A stretch of 64,000 bases of DNA from Iris pallida. Its lineage: Eukaryota; Streptophyta; Magnoliopsida; Asparagales; Iridaceae. The stretch covers positions 15,796,043 to 15,860,042 of the forward strand of contig JANAVB010023996.1 of NCBI GenBank assembly GCA_029216955.1, given 5' to 3'. Under the pieces are notes generated by a model. That model did not search any database and was not told the DNA's origin. It saw nothing but the letters and a program-made list of their open reading frames with translations. Made by a program: the position numbers and the translations under genes. Position 1 is the stretch's first letter; each line of letters opens with the position of its first letter. Below are positions 50,620-64,000 of the stretch, piece by piece.

Positions 50620-52030
50620 GTAGCCAGAGAAGTGACTGCGTATGTCATTAATGAAGAACAAGATGCATCCAACTCTGACAGTCAGGAGTCGAGGATTGCT
50701 GTATTAGAGGCTAACTTGAAAACCATGGCTAAAATGGTGCAACTATGTATGCTATGATCGTAGCACAACACACTGTTCCCCCGATTGTGAATCCAATTCC
50801 AACCCAGGAACATATAACAGCATCTGCCCCTGTCAACACTGGTCTGGGGTGCAATGTTCTCACAATGCTACCATGCCAGATCAGGCTGCTCCAAGTCAGA
50901 CTGGTGCTGGGGGTAGTCCGGTTCCACCTCCTAGTACATCGAATTAGTCTACTGCTTCCCAAGCCTCAGGAGATCCCCTTGAAGCGGTAAAACTTCTGCG
51001 TAACTAGTTTGAAGCCTTCAAGCAGAAGGATGGTCTGCAGAAGTTAGGAATCAAATAACCTTACTCTGTATAGTAGAAGGAAGTCCTGTTTCCACCTAAG
51101 TACAAGCCACCAACCATTATGCTTTTTGACAGTAGTTCATCTCCGAGTCAATATCTCAACCATTTTGAGGTAATGACTGATCAGCTCCAACCAAATGATG
51201 CTATACTCACTAGAGTATTCGTTGGATTCTTGGTGTGTGTGGCCTATGACTAGTATCGTAGTTTGCCAGATGGTTGCATAACATATTTTATAGGATTCAA
51301 GCAAATGTTTGTGGAATAATTCTATTAGAGAACAAATGACATGACTATGTCCGCCTTATTAAAATCAAACAACGGTCTAATGAAACTGTTGAACGTTTCA
51401 TCGAGCGCTTCTATCGCGAGGCACTCAAAATGTCTCTGGGTACTCCAGATGCATTGACTATAGATACATGCAAATCAAACTTGTTACCTATAGTCAGCAT
51501 GTGGACCGAACTTATGCAATTCCAAGATTGGGCCTCCTTCATAGTAAGTGCCAGGGCAGCCGAGGACAGTGCTGATAAATTCAAACAGTTAGTCATCCAG
51601 ATGCCTAATCTTGACAAAGATGAACATTCTGTAACCAACAATGGCGGTCGTCAGAGCAACCGCAAAGGCAAGGAAGCTTTAGCTGTCAATGTAGGTTAGT
51701 CAACACCTACAACGACAACACCCCCACAGAGAGCACCGTATCCTAAGGAGGAATATTCCTTTGACGATGACGATATTATGAGCGTATTTGATTGTCTGAT
51801 CAAATTCAACAAACTTAACTGTCTGAAGTAAAATGGCCGGATGAAGTAGGTAAGACTGATAATCCTAAATATCGCGTGTATCATAGGTTCTTGGGACATC
51901 CAACCAGGGTGTGTTATGTACTCAAAAGAAAGATCTAAGAACTGATCAACACCAAGGCAATCACTCTTGAACAAAATGAAAAGACGGTGACTGTCAATGT
52001 CGTCTCTCTGTAATTTGGCAACTTTCCCAC
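50620..52030 (+). pseudogene. Gag of the Tat element
   Basis: Seen in pieces: PPKYKPPTIMLFDSSSSPSQ, YLNHFEVMTDQLQPNDAILT, RTNDMTMSALLKSKQRSNET, VERFIERFYREALKM (about 51090-51440), and an open segment to 51699. These match the retrotransposon Gag domain. Near 51870-51940, YRVYHRFLGHPTRVCYVLK fits the Tat/Athila-type knuckle (normally C-x2-H-x4-H-x4-C) with its first Cys changed. Stops break the gene throughout. Confidence 0.75.
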
Positions 52031-52557
52031 TCAACTTGTGCAGGATAGAGTCGTCCCTATACCAAAAGCTACTCTGGATATCGTCAACCTTCCGCCATTA
52101 CGACAAGATGGTTTTGTACCCCTATCAACCGACAAAGGGGAAATCATGTGGATTCACACCGATTTAGTTGCTGACTTTGAATCAAAGACACTTGCTTCCT
52201 CAATAAAGTCAAGAAAGGCAACCGAGTACAAGACATATCATATGACATTACTGGATGGTCATCTTCCATTTTGGATGTTACCTTCATCCCAACGGTGGCT
52301 TCACTTCCTTCTACCGAAACGGTAGTACCGAAGCCAAAAATCAATTACTGGCCTACATTCTATCTATACAGTCAACAGTCCCACGAACTGATGACAAAGA
52401 TGGGATATGATCTATAGAAAGTCCCTGACATGAATAACGAAAAAGGGTTTTCTATACCTCTTTTCCTACGTCTTCAACACAATCAATCCCATATTGGCCT
52501 GGGATTCTGGACAGATCATTCAGCTATCTAAAAAAGTCTTCCAGAAGATAGCCTCAG

Positions 52558-53676
52558 ATGAAGAACTACAATATGGTTTCCTTCGCACCAGTTCCAGAAG
52601 AAGAAGCCATGATTGGTACCCGATCTGGAAGGCTCTATCTCAGATACTATCCAGAAGGACAAGAGAATGCAGTCACACATCCTCCTGTCTTTGATGCCCC
52701 TCCAACAACTTCTCCACTTGCCATCAATATTCCTTTAGCGTTATCGCCTAAATCGAAACCAGTTCCTCCTAAACCAATAGCGGCAGACAAAGATAAACAG
52801 CCAGTTCATTTTGATAAAAAATTAAAGAAAACTCTACCATTTGGACTTGAAAAACCGTATAACTTTAACATATTAGCTCAACTCGCGAATACTCCGGCAA
52901 GGTTATCAATTTTTGAACTCTTGCGTTTCTCAAAGGAAACCCAAGAAATATTAAATGAAGCTTTGATACAAGCTGACGCTTGTCTGGCCCATCTTAAGAG
53001 ACCAGACAAAGAACCAGTGGCATGTTCTCACTGTCATAGTATGATGGAGCTGATTTCCAATATCACCTTCACTCAAGATGATATACTTCTGGAGGACAAT
53101 CGACATGACCGACCTCTCTACTATACAGGATATGATGATACCATGATTGCCGATAGTATTCTAGTCGACCCAGCATCTGCACTCAGCATTATGTCAAAAA
53201 CTCTAATGGATGCGCTGAAGATCCCAGTTCATAATCTCTCTACGACAATCACGACTATTCTGGGGTTCAATTTTGGGAGAAGCGAACCATTTGAAAAGAT
53301 TTGCCTAAAAGTCCAAATCGAAAATCTTCGTACGAAGGTCACCTTCCATGTGATTGACAATCATGTCTCTTACAACATCTTGTTGGGAAGACCATGGTTG
53401 TATGAACATAACATCGTGCCATCCACTCTCTATCAATGCTTCAAGTATGTCGATGACAACGACAAAGTCCAGAAAGAAGTGGCTGATCTTAATCCCTTCC
53501 GAGGTGTCACGGCATATTTTACTGACTCCATAATATACGAAGAGGAGTTCATGAAAGTCGTGCTGGCCATGTACACCAAAAAAGATAATTTCGTTCAAAG
53601 GACGTACTTTTTGTCCCTCATTGTCTTAGACATTGACCATCAATCTCTCTTCTTTTATCAAGCATCCTCCTGCTGA
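52558..53676 (+). pseudogene. Protease segment of the Tat element (372-codon open frame)
   Basis: Longest frame in the element. Residues 1-175 are a linker between Gag and protease, with a proline-rich stretch about residues 45-80. The protease core follows: RPLYYTGYDDTMIADSILVD, PASALSIMSKTLMDALKIP (catalytic Asp204 in LVDPAS), FEKICLKVQIENLRTKVTFH, VIDNHVSYNILLGRPWLYEH and STLYQCFKYV. The active site is DPAS rather than D-T/S-G, as in many Tat proteases with a D-G-G/D-P-G variant. It is open from an ATG, but Pol was part of a polyprotein, so this start is arbitrary. Confidence 0.85.
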
Positions 53677-54559
53677 AAAGATGGAGCATAGGGAGCTCAC
53701 CACTTCTGAGCCTCTTATTATTGACCTTTGTCGTAATAAGTCTTCTCCTTCTCCTCCTCTTGTTATCAATCTTAGTAAGCCACCAGCTAAGGCCAAGAGC
53801 ACTATTGTAAATGATGATGTAATTATCAACAAAGCAGCATCTCCTTTGCAGTATATTGATGTCAATTATTATACTCGATGTTATCTAGGAATCCTGGATA
53901 ACTTTAAACTCCCTTACATTAGGAGCAGTACAACCTCTTTAAGATAAAGTATCACTTGAATCAATACAAGATTCATTCTTTCTGGTTTTCTTACGTAAGA
54001 AGGACGAACATCCTATTCTCTTCAGCAAAGGATTAAATCAAAAGGCTACATCCGATAGCGATGCTGAGATTGACGATAATGGATGACTCCAATTATGTCG
54101 TTACAATCAACACTCGAAGAACATCATCCAAAATATGGACTACAACTTCAAATTTGGCCTCAATGGTGATAGGGGAAGGCGAACTCCTATTCGTATACCT
54201 GCTTCAAAAGAGAAGTCGTTATAATATTATAACAAAACAAAGAATGGGTTAGGCTACACTATACCGATCGTGACCCCAGATGCCTCTGAGTCTGACAAAG
54301 AGAAGCAATCTAACTCTTCTAACTCTGCCTTATGGGATTCATATACCAGCATAAGGCACGTCTATAGAATTATCCTATCTTCCAATATGGTGATCGTTGA
54401 GTTCTCAGAAGATGACGACGACTTCGCTGAAGCCCCTGAATCTAATCCTTGGGAACAAAAGATAGATACCCAATGGGAACTTTGCTTTGAGCAATGTGAA
54501 CCACCTACTGAGTTCAATTAGTCCAGGTCGATGTCGGAGATGAAACTTCTCCAAGGCCA

Positions 54560-55560
54560 ATCTTTATCAGCAAAAGTCTTCCTGAAACAGATAAACAAGA
54601 ATTGATTCTGCTCATTTGGTAATACATTAATATATTCGCCCGGATCTATAAAGATATGTCGAGATTAGATCCTCAGATCGCTACCTATAAGCTCAATATT
54701 CTGCCAAATGTTAGGCCAGTCAAACAACAACAACGTTAATTTCGGCCTGATATGATGGACGCTATAGAAGCAGAAGTCAAGAAGCTTATCGCTTGCGGCT
54801 TTGTCAGAGAAGAACAACATCCAGGATGGGTGGCTAACGTTGTCCCAGTTATGAAGAAAACATGGAAGGTCCGAGTCTGCATCGAATTTAGAGACCTTAA
54901 TAAAGCTTGTCCCAAGGATGAGTTTCCTCTTTCGATCACTAATGTCATGATCGATAAAACTTGTGGGTTTGAGCGAATGTCTTTCACGGACGAATTCTTC
55001 GGATACAACCAGATCAGGGTGAACCCCGAAGATAAAAAAACATACATCTTTCCACACTCCTCTATGGGTCTACTGTTACACAGTCATGTCGTTTGGTCTC
55101 AAGAACGCTGGTGCAACTTATCAGTGAGCTATAAGAACCATCTTCCACGAACATTTACGGAAGACAGTCGAATGCTATGTTGACGATATTGCTGTCAAAA
55201 ATTGTCTAAAGGAAGATCACATCCAAGACTTAAGAACTATCTTCGATCTAATGCTCCAGAATCAACTTAAGATGAATCTTACCAAGTTATTCCTGGGAGT
55301 CTCTAGTGGAAAATTCCTCGGATTCGTTATTACCTCTAAGGGTATACACGTTGACCCCAAAAAAGTCAAAGCCATTCAAGTGATGCATCCTCCATGCAAC
55401 CTAAAAGAGCTACGAGGATTCCAGGGATGGCTTGCGTACATCAAGAGATTCATCTCAAATCTCTCTGGACGCTGCAGACCGTTCACTCAACTAATGAAGA
55501 AATGCGTGTCTTTTATTTGGACCGAAGAATGCCAGCAAGCATTTGAAGACATAAAATGGT
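54560..55560 (+). pseudogene. Reverse transcriptase of the Tat element
   Basis: Blocks: MSRLDPQIATYKLNILPNVR, AEVKKLIACGFVREEQHPGW, VANVVPVMKKTWKVRVCIEF, RDLNKACPKDEFPLS, then after a frameshift CYVDDIAVKNCLKEDHI (YVDD intact, 55176-55187), and in the frame from 55251 LKMNLTKLFLGVSSGKFLGF, VITSKGIHVDPKKVKAI and RGFQGWLAYIKRFISNLSGR. These match Ty3/gypsy RT. The catalytic pair survives although the reading frame is broken. Confidence 0.9.
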
Positions 55561-55990
55561 ACTGGATGAACCCTCCAGTCTTAGTGCCTCTAGTCACATG
55601 AATACCCTTTCTGACGTACGTTCGAGCAATAGATCATTCTCTGGATACCCTATTAACCCAGAAGAACAAATAAGGTCATGAGTCTATTATCTCAGTCGCA
55701 CGATAATCGGTGTTGAACACCGATACAGCCCAGTGGAAAAAGAATGTTTAGCTCTGATGTTCGCTGTCCAGAAAATGCGGTATTATATCATAGGCCACAC
55801 CATTCATGTAATCTCCAGAGTCAACCCTCTCCGAGTCTTGATGAAGAAGCCCAGTACACTCAATTCCAGACTCGCTACATGGGCCATACTACTAGCACAA
55901 TATGATATGGTCTATGTCCCACAAAAGTTTGTTAAGGGTTAAGCCCTAGCTGACTTCCTAGCTTCTTATCCAATTCCTGAGACTTCTAAA
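55500..55990 (+). pseudogene. First RNase H of the Tat element
   Basis: Blocks FIWTEECQQAFEDIK, then with shifts FLTYVRAIDHSLDTLLTQ, IIGVEHRYSPVEKECLALMF, AVQKMRYYIIGHTIHVISRV and SRLATWAILLAQYDMVYVPQ. This is the RT-linked RNase H common to Ty3/gypsy. A stop separates it from ALADFLASYPIPE. Confidence 0.85.
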
Positions 55991-56039
55991 GTCTATGATG
56001 AAATTTCTGATGAAACTCTGAAATCTAATATGACTTCAG

Positions 56040-56460
56040 AGGAAATCCTTGCTTGGCATCTATTCTTCGATGGTGCATCCAGAATCGGACCATAAGGTAC
56101 TATTGTCGCTGGAGTTGGAATCATTCTGGCATCACCAGAAGGACTGGCCATTCAAAGAGCCTATTCCCTGGACGAGCCATGCTCTAACAATGTCGCTGAA
56201 TACAACGCTCTACTCATCGGTCTCCAATTGGCTAAATAGTTGGATGTCGAATACCTTGAAGTATACAAAGACTCTAAATTGATTGTAAATCAGGTTAGAG
56301 GCACGTATGAAGTTTGGCATCAAGATCTGGTTCCATACCATGAAGCAGCAGTCAAACTGGCTACATCATTCAAAGGCTTCTTCATTGAACATATATGCCA
56401 AGCTTGTAATACAGAAGCCAATGTGCTTGCTAACCTAGCAGCAGTATTTGTGATTCCTGT
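56040..56460 (+). pseudogene. Second (archaeal-type) RNase H of the Tat element
   Basis: LFFDGASRIGP, then GVGIILASPEGLAIQRAYSL, CSNNVAEYNALLIGLQLAK and EVYKDSKLIVNQVRGTYEVW match the RVT_3/aRNH fold, with catalytic Asp, Glu and Asp at the expected places. A second RNase H between RT-RNase H and integrase is a hallmark of the Tat lineage. Stops occur after RIGP and QLAK. Confidence 0.9.
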
Positions 56461-56679
56461 AAAAAGACAAAAACTAATCGTCATCACTAACAGGGAATTT
56501 TTCTGTATCGAGAATAATTTACACTTTGAATATAGCAATTCAGTCGAGAATTGTACTACTAGTGAAGACTGGAGAGCTCGTTTCATCGACTTCACAGTTC
56601 ATGACATCTTAACTAAAGATCCTAAAGAAACCGTAATAATCTGTCGGTGATCACTCTGATTCTACTACAATCACACCTC

Positions 56680-57430
56680 CAAAACACTATATAGGCGATC
56701 ATTTGACGGCATGCTTCTATGCTGTCTTGCGGGAGTTAAAGCAAAATAGATACTACGTGAAGCCCACGACGGTGTCTGTGGTACATATCAGCTGGTACTA
56801 CGCCACAGGATCGGATCCGACGCATGGGATATTATTAGCCAACCATGGTGTTAGACGCCATTGAATATTCAAGAAAATATAGGGCATGTCAAATCCATGT
56901 GGATTTTATTCATCAACCATCAGAATTCCTGCATCCGACTGTAGAATCATGACCCTTTGAAGCTTGGGGCATGGATGTCATTGGTCCCATTAATCTGTCT
57001 TCATCCCGAGGATATCAGTTTATCCTAGCTATAACCGATTACTTCTCAAAGTGGACAGAAGCTATACCTTTAGTCGAAGTCAAGACAAGCAGTGTCATCA
57101 ACTTTATTAAACATCATGTGATCTACAGATTCGGCGTTCCTCAACGAATTATCCATGACAATGGACCTTAATTCATCAGTCAGAAGTTTACTCGATTCGG
57201 TGATGATAATTGGATCAACAATGTTGCTTCTACAGCCTACAATCCCGCAGCTAACGGTTTAGCGGAAGCATTCAACAAGACGATCATCAAGCTTCTCAAG
57301 AAGTTTGTTTCCACCAATAAACGTAATTGGAGAAAAAAGCTTAGAGAATGTCTATGGGCCTACCGTACTACCATATGCACTCCGACTGGTTGTACACCTT
57401 TCACTTTGGTGTTTAGATGTAAAGCTGTCC
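56680..57430 (+). pseudogene. Integrase core of the Tat element
   Basis: The zinc finger is damaged (EAHDGVCGTYQ ... YRACQIHVDFIHQPSEFLHP). The core starts AWGMDVIGPINLSSSRGYQF (first Asp), ILAITDYFSKWTEAIPLVE and FGVPQRIIHDNGP (second Asp), then after a stop YNPAANGLAEAFNKTIIKLL (Glu) and WAYRTTICTPTGCTPFTLVF. The DDE residues appear present, but stops and shifts make the gene inactive. Confidence 0.9.
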
Positions 57431-57825
57431 TGCCATTGAAGATTTAAATTCTTTCTCTAAGGATTGCCATTGCCAATGAGCTCACAACAGAAAATAATGA
57501 CTGTCTTCGACTTTAGGAGCTTGAAGCACTTGACGAGAAGCAGCTTCTAGCTCAACAACACATCGAGCTATATCGAGCCCGTATCTTAAAAGCTTTCAAC
57601 CGTAAAGTCAAAGTACGAGCATTTCAAAAAAGCGAGCTAGTGTTTACCGTCAAACGTCCTATGACTATGACACACATGAGTAAGGGCAAGTTCGAACCAA
57701 AGTGGGAAGGTCCGTACGTTATAAGCAAAGTTTTCTCTAACGGAGCTTATCAACTGTCAGGGATGGATGGCCGAATCGCTATAATGCCTATCAATGGCAA
57801 ATTCTTGAAGAAGTACCATGTTTGA
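57431..57825 (+). pseudogene. Integrase C-terminus of the Tat element
   Basis: ARILKAFNRKVKVRAFQKSE, then MSKGKFEPKWEGPYVISKV, FSNGAYQLSGMDGRIAI and PINGKFLKKYHV, ending at the stop 57823-57825. Typical end of Tat integrases; no chromodomain. Confidence 0.85.
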
Positions 57826-58815
57826 AAGTGTATACTATATTTTTTTATAAATATTGTACATACTTCAAATCTTTGAATTATTTACTCGTCTGCAAATCCC
57901 GAGCAGAGTCTTATAGTCCCGATTCTCTAACGCAATCAGTGTGAGAGTTGGCTCATCATATTATGGAAAATTGACATGAGAGAGATCTTTTTGATACACA
58001 GACACCCGGAAGGCATAAGCCAATTCCTCAGTATAAGGGTCTTCTCCCAGATCAACGGCAAAAGAAAACTCATAGTTAAAATCGTGAAAAGATTATTTTG
58101 TTAAAGAAATACTCTGCGCCAATCATGGATGGCACAGGATGTGAAGAACAGTCCTTAGTTAGCGCATACAGAGTGACAGTTCTCAAAATCAAGTGGCGCA
58201 TTAGTCAGTCAGCACATGATTTGTGTATTATATTGGATGGCACATCATGCTTAACACATGACAAATGGTACAGGGCATTATTTTTTATGATTGATTTCAG
58301 CCAACACTCTAAAAGAGGTGGAACTGGTTGCAGATGGCACAAAGCATCAACCAACACTCTGAAAAGAGGCAGTCGATGTTGGCCCTTGATCACACTACGC
58401 ACGAATGGCACGAGCATTCTATTATCATTTTCTCCGATCGATTTTCCCATATTTAAGAGCGGGGTTCGCCTCCTCGGCTCTCACCGACGGCATGATATGC
58501 TGCGGCACCATCAACGGAGGCACGTGCAAAGTGGCTCCGACTACTTTCTTTCCTTTTTCAGCTGCGATTTTCTTCGGGGCTATTTCGATTGATCGGAAGC
58601 TTCGAAAGTTAAAGAAAATGTTGAGCTCGAGAAGAAGATAATTCGAGTAAAAGTGTTTTCTCTATCTCCTATCAGCTATTTATAGCCTAAAGCTACCCGT
58701 AACAGTCGCGCAATCTATGCTCAAAACTCGAGGTCAGTTATGATGCTGTCATGTACCAATCATACAGAAATACTTCTTATTCAAAGTATTCCAAAATTTG
58801 AAGCTTTTCAAATGT
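57826..58815 (+). other. Untranslated 3' region of the Tat element
   Basis: About 1 kb without a convincing gene. It contains repeated ggatggcaca and gatggcacaaagcatcaa words and a doubled ccaacactctraaaagagg unit (58302 and 58352). The TATTTATA at about 58676 could be a cryptic promoter. Open frames here (58098-58592, 58405-58641) show no known domain. Long 3' untranslated regions are known in Tat/Ogre elements. Confidence 0.6.
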
Positions 58816-58835
58816 GAAAACTTTGAAGGGGGTCT
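58816..58835 (+). promoter_or_regulatory. Polypurine tract of the Tat element
   Basis: gaaaactttgaagggggtct directly precedes the 3' LTR. Confidence 0.75.
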
Positions 58836-59654
58836 TGTAGAAGCCTAAAATGTATAATCATCATGATGCACTACTCATAAATGGCACCGGGACATAAATC
58901 ATCAAATGGCACTGGCCATCAGATAGTACACGAAATCAGTTGGTACTGGACATAGGTGGCGCTGGCCGACACGTGGCAAGCTTCCTCGAGAAGCTGAAAC
59001 AATTGTCATCATTACTGACAGCACGTTAGTCGAGGAAAATTTGTTCAAATTTTGTACGTATGACACTCGAGAAGATTATGTAAGGTTTGTCATAATGACT
59101 GACAGCTGCCTCGCACCATTTGTAATTGGTGTGAGATAAACAAATATTATTACATTAAGCAGAGGACACTAAACAACAAGTAGCGCTTAACGCCATTTAA
59201 CAGTTTGTACTTTTCGATCAAATCATCCAGAAGCAGTTAGATAATGTAGCATGCATGCCACTAATCTCGAAGAACGCGAACGTAATACTGCCCACGACCA
59301 AGAATATCTCTCTCACAGAATGCCACACGTCCAAGCAGTTAAACCAACCGTTCGTAGGACTGGGTAAATGGTACACCAATTGAAGTGTACGCCAATCAGG
59401 ATAACTACTTAATAGTTATCTCTACACTCTATAAATAGAGTTCCAAATTACTTTCAAAGCATCACTAATGATCATAATATGCTGAGTACTTGCTGCAGCA
59501 CTCTCCAAAGGCTTTCTTCTTCGACATCGCATCGTCCAAGGGATAAAATGATCGTCTCCTGATCAGATTCTTACAGTTGTACTTTCCCAAAAATCAAATT
59601 GAACTCTTGTATTCTTCTCAGTTTGTAATCATATACTTTTTATTTTTGCAAACA
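58836..59654 (+). repeat. 3' LTR of the Tat element
   Basis: Collinear with 48150-48892, with many transitions. TATAAATA lies at 59430-59437. It carries an extra approximately 76 bp (about 58999-59090) between two copies of gtcat-at-actgacagc. Confidence 0.9.
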
Positions 59655-59659
59655 ATAAT

Positions 59660-60819
59660 CTAGTCCATATCGGTGTCCAAGACCTATATTATGAATGCAC
59701 TTCATCAAACTATACAAACTATCCTATAAAATCATTTTATCTAACCCATATAACATTAATGTCAAGTTGATATAGGTAGATAGTATACATTCCTAAAATT
59801 TCTAGTTCCTATTTTACCCAAAGAGATGTAATTTTCAAATGTTTACTTTATTCTGAATTTAGACTAGTGAACGTGTGGTCATAAATAATGATGTACAATT
59901 CAAACATAAGGATTCAGAAGAATAAAATTTTGTCTAACAGTAGAAGAAAAGCCCAAACCAATCCAATGGTTGGATTTTCCAGAATCAAAGCATAAAGTTG
60001 CAAGAATAATTGATTTCAGACTTAGAAATAATTTGACTGCAGAAATTTATAATTTCTTTAGTTTTAGAAGCAACATTTGAGTAAACAAACAATATTATTG
60101 GTAGCTCTAATTCCATGATCTGATATAGATTTAACTAGAGGTTACTATGGAAAAACCACACCAAAATCCAACTGTTTGATATTTGAAAAATTGAGCTCAA
60201 AGTGACCTACAAAAACAGTTTCAGACTTAAATGCTAAAATATTATTCATGGAGCTCACTTTGCCCTCAATTTACATAATACGAAACAAGTAGTTAAGTCA
60301 TGAAACCTATATGAAATGATTCAAAACTTAACCAAGAATACATAGGTGGCACTAAAATATAAGTATATAGTATACATAGAAAATAATGCATGCCCAATAT
60401 TGGTAAAACTAATTCTAGATTGTAGAAGCATGGAAAATATATGGTTCATGCGGATAACAACTGACCGCATGAGTACTTTAGAACAAATTGATCCGCATAT
60501 AGAAGAACCGCATGACAGACTCAGCATGCCCCCTGCGGCCCATCTTCAGCAGACTGATTTGAGCCGCAGAAAGAATAGAAACTTATGCGGCCAAGCTGAT
60601 CAACCCTTCTAATAAAGCTGAAAAACTCTATCAAAATTAGCAAAACTGACAGCTCTGACATCTCTAACAACTCTAACAATCTGACAAAAAGAAGATAAGA
60701 CGTGATCAGAACAAAATATCACGTCACCAGACTGGATATCGCCATGCGGCCAAAAGGACTACGACCCAAGACGCATGAACCTTATGCGGCTCAATCTATG
60801 TGTTTCCTGCGGCCAAGAG
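59660..60819. other. Unassigned AT-rich sequence, then CCGCA-rich sequence
   Basis: 59660-60430 shows no coding or recognised repeat. It may be the rest of element C's right LTR, but I could not align it. 60440-60815 has about ten occurrences of CCGCA/TGCGG in both orientations. Confidence 0.4.
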
Positions 60820-61325
60820 TGTAGCTCCCCTTCCCGAAAATTTTAAAATATTTTATTTATTATTTTAACTGACTTAATTGGTGATTATTAGATTTTATAA
60901 ATAGTTAATTAGTTAATTAGTAAATTATTATGGTAGATGATTTTAGTCATGGTTAAGAAATTGAGTACAAGGTGACTAGAAATTATGACACGGATAGTGC
61001 AGTGGCGTACTTTGACTAGTGTATTAGCCCTAGTAGGAAAGGCCGAGCCATAGTGATGTCCTAACTAGAAAAATCAGGCCAAGTTGTGACATGACCATTA
61101 TAAATAGTTTAATTATTTATTATTAATATTATTTGACGTTTAAGTGACCCGGTTGTACCAAACTGGCCCGGACTTAACCCGAACCAAATCCAGGCCCATG
61201 TAATTTGGTAGAGCGACCAAAGATATTCACGATAATAGATACGTTGTATGAATGTGCGTACTCCGTAATTTATGTAGTAGTCTGGTGAATGTTTATATAT
61301 ATATTGTACTCAATTTTCTTAACCA

Positions 61326-61381
<56 letters not shown>

Positions 61382-61786
61382 CATGGTTAAGAAATTGAGT
61401 ACAAGGTGACTGGAAATCATGACACGGATAGTGATATATTTTCATGGTTAAGAAATTGGGTACAAGGTGACTAGAAATCATGACACGGATAGTGCAGTGG
61501 CGTACTTTGACTAGTGTATTAGCCCTAGTAGGAAAGGCCGAGCCATAGTGATGTCCTAACTAGAAAAATCAGGCCAAGTTGTGACATGACCATTATAAAA
61601 TAGTTTAATTATTCATTATTAATATTATTTGATGTTTAAGTGACCCGGTTGTACCAAACTGGCCCGGACTTGACCCGAACCAAACCCAGTCCCATGTAAT
61701 TTGGTAGAGCGACCAAAGACATTCACGATAATAGATACGTTGTATGAATGTGCGTACTCCGTAATTTATGTAGTGGTCTGGTGAAT

Positions 61787-61800
<14 letters not shown>
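60820..61800 (+). repeat. LTR start related to element C, with internal duplication
   Basis: Starts TGTAGCTCCCCTTCCC and aligns with the minus-strand reading of element C's left LTR (45209 to about 44960). Unit 60947-61303 is repeated as a 53-bp stub (61381-61433) and a nearly full copy (61442-61800). No opposite edge was found. Confidence 0.65.
61304..61404. repeat. Hairpin: 24-bp arms around (AT)n
   Basis: The left arm 61304-61328 pairs with the right arm 61381-61404 apart from one extra T. The loop is a self-complementary (AT) tract of about 52 bp. The right arm is also the start of the duplicated unit. Confidence 0.85.

Positions 61801-64000
<2,200 letters not shown>

Larger units (their letters stand above)
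48150..59654 (+). mobile_element. Tat-lineage Ty3/gypsy element, complete but decayed (11.5 kb)
   Basis: LTRs 48150-48892 (743 bp) and 58836-59654 (819 bp) both start TGTAGAAGCCTAAAA and end aaaca. TSD ataat is perfect (48145-48149 and 59655-59659). The interior encodes gag, protease, RT-RNase H, a second RNase H and integrase. RNase H duplication upstream of integrase and the protease style mark the Tat (Ogre/Retand-type) branch. A 1-kb untranslated stretch separates the integrase end (57825) from the PPT. Stops break every domain. Confidence 0.9.

Overview
This window looks like heterochromatic DNA from a large seed-plant genome. I see no host gene, tRNA, rRNA or CRISPR array. Almost all of it is retrotransposon sequence, nested several layers deep and broken by stop codons and frameshifts. 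The plant assignment rests on a Del/Tekay-like Ty3/gypsy element with 2.7-kb LTRs and a chromodomain-like tail, a Tat-lineage Ty3/gypsy element with two RNase H domains, plant-type LINEs (DUF4283-like plus CCHC ORF1, endonuclease/RT/zf-RVT ORF2), and gag-only or non-coding LTR elements. I cannot name the species.

Layout. 1-3940: LINE on the minus strand, its 3' end outside the window. 4036-19155: element A, a gag-only LTR retrotransposon (partial 5' LTR, leader, gag, PPT, 3' LTR of 2.6 kb). Its leader was split by the Del/Tekay-like element (4596-14967, TSD tacta/tactg). 19156-19228: (TA)n. 19394-20310 plus 34886-36108: a Ty1/copia element whose gag was split by element B (20311-34885, minus strand, 5-bp TSD tcacg). 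B has 2.9-kb LTRs and a 4.3-kb interior without recognisable coding (LARD-like). B's own 5' LTR was split by a 4.6-kb solo LTR, S1 (29891-34476, TSD cacta). 36109-48149: element C, a second gag-only element on the minus strand. LINE E (38741-44369, plus strand) lies inside a TA microsatellite in C's left LTR. C's right LTR was split by the Tat-lineage element (48150-59654, TSD ataat). 59660-60819: unassigned sequence rich in CCGCA words. 60820-61800: start of an LTR related to C's, with a tandem duplication and a hairpin around (TA)n. 62286-64000: S2, a second copy of the S1 LTR family, running off the window.

How the parts relate. Elements A, B and C and the solo LTR S1 have different LTR 5' ends but share an approximately 85-bp block at the extreme LTR 3' end (six copies here). 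Elements A, B, C and the Del-like element all carry a 15-nt box, TGGCCCATGYAGGTC or a close variant, 11-12 nt inside the 5' LTR. A and C encode related Gag proteins with two zinc knuckles but no Pol, and B encodes nothing recognisable. The simplest reading is a group of non-autonomous elements that keep the cis signals of a common autonomous partner. That partnership is inference; the shared sequence blocks are directly visible. Clean 5-bp target duplications give the order of insertion: copia before B before S1, A before Del, and C before the Tat element.
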